A stretch of DNA of 64,000 nt from Pectinophora gossypiella (taxonomy: Eukaryota; Arthropoda; Insecta; Lepidoptera; Gelechiidae). The notes under the pieces were generated by a model. That model did no database searches and was not told the origin of the DNA. It was given only the letters and a program-made list of their open reading frames with translations. Shown here in pieces: positions 21,137 to 33,100 of the stretch (position 1 is the first letter of the stretch; each line of letters begins with the position of its first letter). The stretch covers positions 3,224,001 to 3,288,000 of the forward strand of contig NC_065408.1 of assembly GCF_024362695.1 (NCBI RefSeq), given 5' to 3'. A program made the translations under genes and the position numbers.

Positions 21137-24100
21137 GTGGGTATACAGAGTGTTAGTGACATCGTAAAGAATATCATATATATCCCCTTCCAGCCGTATT
21201 CGGCCATGGCGACAAGACTCCAATCTAGGAACGCCTAAGATGCGCTCTTATATGGCTGAGGTAACCGATCTTAGCAGTGAATAGAATAGAATATGTTTAT
21301 TTATCAAAAAACTTAAACATGTATACATTACTGGCGGACCCCGCACTAGGGAAACCCTGTATCGCGGAGGTCCTGAACATTTGTTATTACCAAACATATT
21401 TAAATAAACCGGCGAGCTAGCCTTTTATAACAGTACTATTATAACATATTAATATACAATTTAGAATAAACAAAAGTAAGTAATAGAAAACAATAAAAGA
21501 GTTACATTTTATATGGCACATTTCACGACAAAGAAGAAGATAAAAGTGCAATAATAAAAAAAAGAACTGAAAACTTAAAAAACTAGTTAATAGAACATAA
21601 TAGAAAATAGTAATGAAATGAGTGTCTTGTGATGTGAGGTGTCAGTGTGCGTGATTGTGAGAATGTGGATGAATGTTTGTGTGTGAATGTGTGTGTGTGT
21701 GTGTGTGTGCGTGTGTGAGTGTGTGTGTGTGAGTTAGATGTACGGCCACATTCACTGCACGTCAGCACACCTCCGATATAGTTATATGTTATGGCCGCAG
21801 ATACGCAGATTACGGTCGGGATATCGTAAAGAATACTGAGGGTTCAGCTCAGGATTCTGAGTTAATATCAATTTTCTTTTTCTGAGGCCGTTCTATTTTT
21901 GAAAAGTTGGTTTGTTTGGACCCCCCCTAATAAGCGGGGGGGGGGGGGGGGGTAATTCCTGACATAACGTTCTTTTCAGGCTCCGCCATGGCACTTCGTG
22001 AGATATAATAACGACTCGACAGTCAACGTGACTGGCGGTAGAGATGACAAACTGCTAGCTTTACTTGCCAAGAAGCTCAACTTCAGGTGAGTACATGCCA
22101 TTTCTACACAAGGTCGTTTTCTATGCTGTAATATAATATACGTAATGAGTAGTTTTCCAGGTAGTTCCATCTTTATAAAGAGATGGCGGTGACGTCACTT
22201 TAAGGAAACTTCGTTTCGGGATGATAATAAGATAGTTTCCAACAAGTCAAATCATTTACTTTTTTACTTAACGTCAAAACACGAAATTAGTATGAAAAAA
22301 CATTGACAAAATTTCGCACTTATTATTACATTTTTCTTTAGGTATTTAAATTTATAAATAAGTTAAATAAAAAATATAAAAGTTTTTATATCACCTTTAG
22401 ACTTGTCTTTATTTAATCATTTATCTTTGACCTAGGAAAGTTTCCATATTCAACCGATAATATAGTAACAAGTTTAAACTATCTACTAAAGTAGTTTTTG
22501 TTATTATTAATAAATAACAAATTATTGCGAATGATGTAAATAAATATACTGTTTCGTTTTGTTTTCCTTTATTTGCTTGAATAAACATCCAAAAGTGATT
22601 TGAGCGCCATCTCTTCCTATTTGAAAGAACTAAAATTTATATACCTAATAGAAAACTCTTCGTTGTGTTGACCAATAAAGTAGTGGTGGGGGCAGCGCTG
22701 TCAGTTCAGTATTAACGCCCAAGCGGGACGGACGTGCTGTCAAACATTGCGCGCTGTAGATAACCAAAGTACTAATGAGCAGTTGTTATTTTTTACCCAT
22801 TACCATATTAAGACACCACAAATGGAATGAGGGACTTTCCAAGCTACATTCCTCAAAAACCACATTTAAATACAAATGAACTTTATTGAACACAACATCC
22901 AAAACAAGTTTTATACACATAAACGAAAGATCAGTACAATCTGGCGGCCTTTTTCTACGTGATTGTTGCCTACTTTCTCATTGTTCGGGTACATAGTCAT
23001 TCAAAAATATAATTTAAAGACAGAGGCATATATAAAAATAATTGTTGCTTGATATTTGGATCAGATGTGTTAAGAATTATGTTGTTACCTATATTGCTTC
23101 TCCCTAGTCTGATCAGAATAATGGTTTGTTTATAATTAAAACACATAAGACTGGGTTCTTACCGCGTTAAAATCAGGGATATGAGACGCAAACAATCAAT
23201 GACCTCAAACAATGGTTGGTTTATATTGAACAGTCGGTGTGTTGTAAATTTTATTATGGCCGACAAATTAGTCTACAGCGTCTCATTACAAACAACGCAA
23301 ACATTAATTAGGAGGAGAACATTTGTTCAGGCCGGTTGCCTGTAGGGGTAACTTACGCAACGTGATAAAATTATGTCACGGTCATTTTATAGATTCTGAC
23401 GATATAATTATGTCGTTTCGTCGATTGGTGCTAATATAATGAACCCAAATAAGTCATGTCGTTGTCTCAAAATACGAACAAAATCACATGCCACGCATGT
23501 TAGGGAAAAAATAAACTTATTGATTTGGAGAAAATTGATTGAATTAGCCCTGCTGGAAGAGAATACTCTTATGCAATAAAGAAAATAATTATATCCGCGC
23601 ACAAGTAGGCAATGGGCTGGTGACCTGTCATAGAATATATTGAAAATAATATCAGTAGTGACAGACTCTACTGATGTTCTTATCCTATACTAAGCGGTTG
23701 CCGAGAAGAAATTGCTAACAATAGGGTCGCCTGTTATTTATGGTTATTTTTATGCACTAGGTAATAAGGTTTTATCAATGGATTGTGACTCTACCCACCC
23801 TATTAGGGTCACGTACGTGAGTTTATTTATGTTTTAATAACTATATGCGATACGGCTCACCTACTATCACGTTGGTCCATTGATAATTGCGTTGGTCAAA
23901 GAGAAAACTCGGTAAGGTGTGGGTACTTAGTTCACCTTGTATAGAACGTGCCTCTGACTACCCCAGTTAGGATATAGTCGTGAACTTATGTTATGATAAC
24001 GATATCCAGAATTGTCAAGAAGAGTCAAACTTTTAACTCTACATGCCCTAACTACACAAACCCTAAGTTCCCAAATTCTACACGTTAGGCAAAATATGTA

Positions 24101-27100
24101 GCTTGGCCGTTTTGCTACCATCACATAAGCGTAAGGTGAAAAAACGATTTCGCTAACTATCCCCAGTATCCCCTGGACGTAATAAGGTAACTTTATTGAC
24201 TGTTCATTGCCATTCTGTTACATAGTTCTAGTAGTAACGAAACGGGCAAGCCCCATATTATTTTTCCTAACATGTTGTGATTGTGAACTTAGGGTTTATA
24301 TAGTTAGGGCGTGTAGAGTTAAGAGATTGGCTCTTCAAAAGATCTGATTACTTTTACTTACGATCAATATGATCTCGTCTTGGCAACATTTTATATGCAA
24401 AAGTTTCTTTTGATAATTCTTATTACGCAATTTGTAGGTACCGATACTACGACCCTCCAGACAGGAGTCAGGGGTCCAGCATTTCTGGCAACGGCACCTT
24501 CAAAGGCACTCTCGGCTTGATTTGGAAAAGAGTAAGTAAATCCTTCTATACTGTGTTGGGAGTGTGTAAATTCTTCTATACTGTGTTGGGAGTATGTAAA
24601 TTGTTCTATGCTGTGTTGGGAGTATGTACATTTTTCTATGCTGTATTTGGAGAATGTAAGTCCTTCTATGCTGTGTGGGGAGAATATAAATTCTTCTATG
24701 CTGTATTGAGAGCATGTACTTGGAAAGCAATAAAACATAAACCGCATTATGCATTGTTTGAAGTTTACGCGGTTATTGGTGCTAAATCCAGTAGGTACCA
24801 CACCATGTAAATAATTTTATTTTAAGTTATACCTGTCATTATTTTATCCGCCGAAAAGGAACGGATGAGACAGCTTTTAATTTGTAAAAATAATGAGTAT
24901 ATGAATGAATAATCCGGGCAAATCAAATAGGTATCTCGCTGGTATGCAAACCGCTTGATGTGTGCTGAACTTAATTCTGTCGGGTTGATTGGCTGTCAAA
25001 TACTTACCTATACACCCGTTCACCGCTTGTTTATTTTTTATTGGTAAAGCGGCTAATCTTTATTACTTATAACTATCATCATCATCTCCCTACCATTATC
25101 CCGTACTCACAGGATCCGCTTACCTAACCTGAAGATTTGACAGGTCCGGTTTTTTACAGAAGCGACTGCCTATCTGACCTTCCAACCCGGGAAAACTATC
25201 TCAATACAAGATAGGTCACATACCTCCGAAATGCATTTCTCGGGAATGTGGGTTTCCTCACGATGTTTTCCTTCATCGCTGAGCACGTGATAATCATTTA
25301 TTTTGTTACTTACAGTTGTGTAAGTAAGTATTTCTATTTCGCAATGGTGATCGGGATGTCAAGAAAGTTATTGAGTCGAGAATTAAGCCTGAGCGGCTAC
25401 CAAGATGTTCGCTGGGCCGAACATTGTGCCAATGAGTTTTCCGGCGTATTTATTCCCTTAACGAAAAATTGTGGTACACCAACATTTATACCATATTTAC
25501 ATTTATGAGAAAATTTATCTTCTTAAGTTTCCACGTGCCCGAGAAATGTATTTTCGGAGGTGTGTGACCTAACCTGTATTGGGCTGGTTTCCCTTCGCGG
25601 GTTGGAAAGTCAAACAGGCAGTCGCTTCTGTAAGAAACCGGACCTGTCAAATCTTCAAGTTAGGTAGGCGGACCCTATGAAATACGGGGTAGTGTTAGGG
25701 AGATGGTGATGTAATTGTGTAAGTAAATGTCCATGTATGCCGTGCACCTGATAATGTAAAAATAACTAAGATAAAGAAATAAACATTTTTATTTTTTATT
25801 TTTATGTGTGTGGTTTGTCCGAAATAAACGTTATTATTATTATTAGAACAGGTTCAGCTGCTTTTCTTCCCGATTTGGTCAATAAGTTAATGCCATATGC
25901 GGCAAATCTAATAAGTCACGTCAAAAAAAATGTCTTCCCGACCATGTTTTTTTTTACATTTCATACCAATCAGAAAGCAGATTTCTTCCTGGGTGATGTG
26001 ACGATGACCTGGGAACGCTTGCAAGCCGTGGAGTTCTCCTTCTTGACACTTGCAGACTCGGGAGCATTCCTTACTCATGCTCCCGCCAAACTTAGTGAGA
26101 CCCTTGCCATCATCAGACCTTTTAGATGGGAGGTAAGTCATTTTTAATTTTTAAGTATTAAATTGTGATCTCAAGTGCAGTTTTTACTAACACAGTTGGC
26201 TCGACCATTATACATAGGCCAGGCGCGCACTACGAGTTTTTCGCCGCGCGGCAGAAAAAAGCAGCGGCATAATGTCGCACTGTAATTCTGTACCAAATAG
26301 TTTTAAATTGTATTGCGCGCACTTGACGGCAGAACCGCCGCAGCGGCGCAGTATTACAGTGCGACATTATGCCGCTGCTCTTTTCTGCCGCACGGCGAAA
26401 GACTCGTAGTGTGCGCCTGACCATAGACGACGATACAGTGTGGGTACTTAGTTCATCTTGCGATGAATGTACCTCTGACTACCCCAATTAAGATATAGTC
26501 GTGAGCTTATGTTATGATATCTTTTAAGTCTACTAGCCGGGTCTGCATGACAACCGCGCCGCGCTCGGCGCTAATTATATTGAGCGCTTCGACCAATAAA
26601 CGATACGAATTCTATCTACGTAGATGGACGTCAAACGGCTATTGGTCGAAGGCCTCGATATTACCTTATCGCTGCTCGGTACCGTGCAGAGCCTACTGGT
26701 TACGACTGTAAATTTCTATTATGTTATCTTTAAAATAATCACTCCTACTACCATGGAATTCCACTTACTACGATCTTAGCCGTAAGCGTGGCCAATAATT
26801 GGTCAGCAAAAATTTAGTTTCGATCGCCATCGACTAGCAAAGAAGAAGAATAAAATAATAACTCATTGATGCAAATCCAGTACCGCCGTTCGAACCGGCG
26901 CCCGATTGAGAAGCAAGCGTGAGCAACAAACCAGAGTGTCCGTTGAAGAATAATAGAAAGATTTAATTTTTTTTCGTTCTTTCATTCCCCAGGTTTGGCC
27001 CCTAGTATGCGCGACGATCCTAGTAACAGGACCAGCTCTGTGGTTCGTAATCGCAGCTCCGTCGCTATGGCAACGACGTCGTCAAAACCAACTGCGACTC

Positions 27101-30100
27101 CTCAACAATTGCTGCTGGTTCACCACATCTTTGTTCTTGAGGCAATGTGAGGATTGGAGATTTAGTTACGACCACAAAGATATTCCGATATAACCCCACC
27201 GGGAATCAAACCTAGGACTCCAGATCTAAAGACTATATTTCTAACCACTAGACCATCACCATCCCATTAACGTCCCCACTGCTGGGGTACGGGCCTTCCC
27301 TATGGATGGATAGGGAGATCGGGCCTTAAACCACGCGGGAGCAGTGCGGATTGGTGGTTATTAACGACTGCTAATGCAGCCGGGACCAACGGCTTAACGT
27401 GCCTTCCGAAGCACGGAGGAGCTCGAGATGAAAACTTTTTTTTGTGGTCACCCATCCTATGACCGGCCTTTGCGAAAGTTGCTTAACTTCAACAATCGCA
27501 GACCGAGCGCGTTTACCGCTGCGCCACCGAGCTCGATCCTCAACGTCCTCAATGAAAGTACCTCATTATCTACAAACAGGAAATAGACATAATATGTCTG
27601 TTAAAGAAGGGTCGTCATTTATACCCAAAACCAAAAGAAGTTAAAGATGGTTAAACGAAAAAAGAACTTTACAGCGCCATCTATATTGTTTTTAAAGAAC
27701 GTGGCCTGAAAAGCCCCTCATTGTTTCAATGTGGCCTTTTTCACCTCATTAATTACTTAAGTGATTCATTCACATTTTAGCGTCCAGTAAGGAGCCCTCA
27801 AACACCCATAAGGCGCGATTGGTGTCTATCCTTATATCGCTTGGTGCTACATACGTCATCGGAGACATGTACTCTGCCAACCTGACCAGTTTATTAGCAA
27901 GGCCGGCGAGAGAGCGACCCATAGGAACATTACCGGCGCTGGAAGAAGCCATGAGGGACAGAGGGTACGAGCTGGTGGTTGAAAGGCATAGCTCCTCACT
28001 CGCTATCTTACAGGTTAGAAAACTGTTTCTTTCTGTCATTTGCACCCTTCTGCTTCTGTGTCTACCCTGTTGTTTACCTTCATGGCCATGTCGTAAAAAT
28101 CTTTCTTTTTTTGACGTAACCTATTGTAGATTGGCCGCAGATGGCATTAGCTACTTGGCCGGACAAAGTCGCAAAAACCGACATATTCTAAAATGTATAC
28201 ATAAACAACCTATATACTAGTGGAGTCAATGAATAGTTTCACGTCTTATTTGCCAGGGACAGGTCCGTTTTTGATGTTTTTTTGTAGGGATAGTTTTTTA
28301 CATAATTTAAAATTAGAGAGGCGTTTGCCTTGCAGTGGGACATCGAGGGCTATTAATAATATTCCATGTTATTAACATTGTGTAATAAGACCACGGTAAC
28401 ATGATCATTAACTAACATACGCATACCTGGATATACATAAAGCTGCCTCAGGTACATGCTCTATAAATAAAACAACCATTGAAATAATAAATAATAAGTA
28501 TATTGGTTACTTACTCTAAATTTCCAAAACGCACGCGTGCTCAAACACAAGTGTACACGTGTTCAAAATGGTACGTCTGCCTTCGATGCGTGCTCGAATC
28601 AAAAAAGCCCCAATGAAAGACAAACACGCCTTTTTATACCCTTTCTCCTAGTGTTGCCATATGAAGGCAACACAAATTCGCACAAAATTACAGAAAACCT
28701 AACATTCGACCATCCTGACGTCGTGCATGTCCTCATGCACGTAGACAAAACGTCTAATGTTCAAACCTAACATTCGGCGGGCCAAGTGATTCCACACTCA
28801 TCGAGAACAGTTACAAAGCTTCACTTAAAATCTAAAAGTACAACGACATATAATCACATTTACGGGGTGAAACATCAGCTCTTCTTTCTAATCATAATAT
28901 AAAGCTATTCAAGTTGTCAATAGTTCGCAAACCCTTCCTTCTCACGAACCATTGCAAAGCAATTGAGTGTGAACCTTCTTTCTCACACTTGTAATTATCG
29001 TATACAAACCTTTCTTCTTATATACGATAATTAAAATAATCATAATATAAAGCTACTCAAGTTGTCAATAGTTCGCAAACCCTTCCTTCTCACGAACTAT
29101 TGCAAAGCAATTGAGTGTGAACCTTCTTTCTCACACTTGTAACTATCGTATACAAACCTTTCCTTCTTATATACGATAATTAAAATAATCATAATATTAC
29201 AAAGCTATTCAAGTTGGCAACAGTTCGCAAACCTTTCTTTCTCACGAACTATTGCAAAGCAATTGAGTGTGAACCTTCTTTCTCACACTTGTAACTATCG
29301 TATACAAACCCTTCCTTCTTATATACGATAATTAAAATAATCATAATATTATAAAGCTATTCAAGTTGGCAATAGTTCGCAAACCCTTCTTTCTCACGAA
29401 CCATTGCAAAGCAATTGAGTGTGAACCTTCTTTCTCACACTTGTAACTATCGTATACAAACCCTTCCTTCTTATATACGATAATTAAAATAATCATAACA
29501 TTATAAAGCTATTCAAGTTGGCAATAGTTCGCAAACCCTTCTTTCTCACGAACTATTGCAAAGAAATTGAGTGTGAACCTTCTTTCTCACACTTGTAACT
29601 ATCGTATACAAACCCTTCCTTCTTATATACGATAATTAAAATGATTGTGAACCCTCCTCACAAAATTGAAAGTCACCTTAACTAAATAGCTATGAGCCCT
29701 CCTTCTCAAGCTATTACTAAATACACATCTTACAGTTTCATCCAACAAACAGTACCTCTACTTACTTTCTTTTGATTGTATATAATAATGACACAATCAG
29801 TCATCTACATCACTACTTTCTTTATCATCATTAACGTGAATCCAGGGTGACATTCGATTTGTTAAATGAAGTAGTCATCAATCCCAACAAATTCAAACTC
29901 AAAAATATGTTTATTCAGTAGGTAACATTGTTACACTTTGAATCGTCAATTTTTACATCTTTAAGGGATTCCCGAACTGACAATAAAGTATAATTTTGCG
30001 TTTCGCATACTATTTCGTTCAACATAGGATTAATTTCCGCATCCATCTGAAGTCCAAACATTACCTCAGTCCGTCCCGTTGTCTTCCGACGGGTGTTGTT

Positions 30101-33100
30101 CATGCCCCATTGGGCTCTACCTATCTTGTCATCCCAGACGTTCTTGTCAAAATTAAGATTTTGCGCAGTTAACGACCCTAACATCGTGCGATTACACTGC
30201 TCTACTTGTCCATTGGACCTAGGACTTGCAACTGCGTTCAACACGTGTCTAATACCTTTATCCGAGCAAAACGTTTGAACACGTACGATGTGAAGAAAGT
30301 ACCGCGGTCGCTAATAATTCGATCTGGGTTTCTGAACGTATAGAAAATATCTTCTAATTCTCGAGTTGTTGTAACTGTTTTTGGTATTTCTGACTGGCCT
30401 GATAAATTTAAATTTCGTAAAGGCATCTACGACTACCAATAGGTAAGAGTTTTCCTCTCTTTGATCGCACAAAAAGGTCCAAGGTGATTGATGTACAGGG
30501 TGTGAAAAGGCACCTCGACTTTTCGTTTACGTGGAATAGGCCCTCATTTGAATTAGTTTTCTGTTATGTACTTTAACCCATCTGCATCAATATCAAAGGT
30601 AAGAAATTCCCGAATGCGACCCAGTTCACTATCACCTAATTGAAGAGTCTACAACCTGTCCCCCTCATTGATTGACATAACCGTCGGGTAAAGACCAGCG
30701 TCAATTTCCATTGAACTAAGATCCTCAATTGGGTTCCGAAATAGAAGGTCCACGTGCGACATTTTCGTGCCAGCACGATATTCAAAAAGCAAAAACAGCC
30801 ACCAGCGGGCAATACGTCTAACCAAATCGCGTTTGGAAAGCATGGAGCGCAACGCACTACAATCGGTCATGATTTTGAAATTCTGACCCAGAAGATAAAC
30901 CCGGAACTTTTGAGCGAACTTACTACCTATAGCAAGAGTCTCAAGTTTATAAACCTTTTCTCTTCTGGAGATGTCTGGCGACTATAGTACGCTACGGGAT
31001 GGTAGGTGTCGTTTCCATTACGTCGCTGCATCAATATTCCACTGGCGCCCACTTCACTGGCGTCAGTGTGCAACTGTGTTTCGGCGGTCGGGTCGTAAAT
31101 GGCTAAGATTGGCCTATCTATCAGACTACTCTTGAGATCAACAAATGCGGCTTCTTGTTCCTCAGTCCAACACCATTCCACATCCTTCTTGAGCAACTTA
31201 TTCAACGGATGTGATAAAGACGCGTAACTCCTTATAAATTTTCCGAAAATATCCTACTAGTCCCAGAAATTGGCGGACGGAATGTGGACTGGTGGGACGA
31301 GGAACATCAAACACTGACTGTGTCTTTTTGTCAGCCGGCCGCACCCCAGCAGCGCTAATATCATAACCCAAATAGTTAATAATTCTGCTGTAAGAAATTA
31401 CATTTTGCCAAATTCAGAGTTAGGCTTGCCTTTTCTATCAACTGTAAAGCCCTTTCTTACCTATCCAAACACTCTTCTACATCCTTTTCGTAAGTTAATA
31501 CGTCATCGATGTAAGCAGTAGCTTCTGAGAACCTAGCGGAAACCAATACCTCATTCATCAGCCTTTGAAATACAGCTGGTTCGTTAGCCAACCCAAACGG
31601 CATACGATTAAATTCATATTGGTCGTCTGGGGTGATAAAGGAAGTTAAGGGTTTCGATTCTTCTGCAATAGGCACCTGGTAGTATCCAGATGCCAGATCC
31701 AAAGTTATAAAGTAGGCCTGCCCCACTAATCGAGCAATCTCGTCTTCAATCACTGCCATCAGGTACCTTATCTTAACTGTCATTGAATTCAGAAACCTAT
31801 AATCAACACAGAGCCTTTGTTTACCGTCCTTCTTACGAACCAACATAATTGGACTCGCATATTCCGATACAATTTCTCGTACAATCCCCGCATTCATCAT
31901 CTCACCAACCATTTCTCTTACTTGTTGTCGTTCCTTGTGCGACAATATGTAAGGCCGGTAAACCACAGGACGCTCAATATTCAATTCAATTTTCATTTCA
32001 GTCATATTTGTACATCCCAACTCCTCTAATGATTGCGCGAAGCAATGCTTGTATTCGTTCAAAATGTTAAAATAGACGTCGTTTATGTGGCTCTTCAAGC
32101 GTTTTTGCTAAAGTTAACATCTTTAGGCTCTATACCTAAATGCTCGCCAACGAGGTCTGTGGGTGATGTACAAATATGATTGACAATCTGAACTCTATTT
32201 CATCTACCTATAATATCACCTTCATCAATATAACAAAAGCTGACAATGGGGTAATATGAACAAAGAGCTGACCTTCCTCTACTTTGTATAACCCGCCGGC
32301 TATCGTGAATTCTCGGTTTGGCTTCCCCACGACTCTTCCGCTAAGCCTAACATATCAATTAATCACAACATCAGTACGAGCTCTGATAATCGCCTCTCCA
32401 CTCAATCTTGCGCATGAAGCGGAGACGACCTTTACACTCGCAGTATCACCACTACCACCGTTAGCAAAAGGGAATTCATCATCATAATAAAACCTCAATT
32501 CGTTGGCATTCTTGAATACCAGCACCTGCTTCTGTTAGGTGAAGGACTGTCCTACTAATATCGGACAATTGAGCAGATTACTGTCAACCACGTGACACAA
32601 AACATCCGCACTAACACCGTCGATGCATAAATTAACCTGTGTCCTGCCCATGGACAAAATAAAATTACTACCAAAGCTTTTAATGGAGTCGGGGGTTGAT
32701 CACAAGTCTACCCCAAAATCAGTGTCGTTGTTTGTTTTATGAGCGAAATTTCGCTACCGAAATCTATAAACGATATCATAGAGGTGTCATTTACCCTAAC
32801 TGTATTGAAATATTTTGAGCTCGACTTAGAGGTAAGTATGCGCATGATTTTAGGAATGTTACCTAGATTATCACGGTTTTCAAAAAAAAAGGGACTCTGC
32901 AAGTTTCCATTTTATGACCGAACCTACGACATCCTGTACATTGGACCAGAGGTTTGGGGCATTTAAGATACGGGTAACCTTTTTCCCTACAGTTAAAACA
33001 AAATAATTTGTAACTTGAATTTTTTTGAAGTCTTAACTGATTTATCCCTATTGTCATTATTACTTCCCGCTGTGGATTCAGTCGACTACTTTGTTTTATT

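Noticed and set aside
28895..29641. CRISPR-like array
   Set aside because: Units are tandem without unique spacers, the genome is eukaryotic, and the array lies within a gypsy element.
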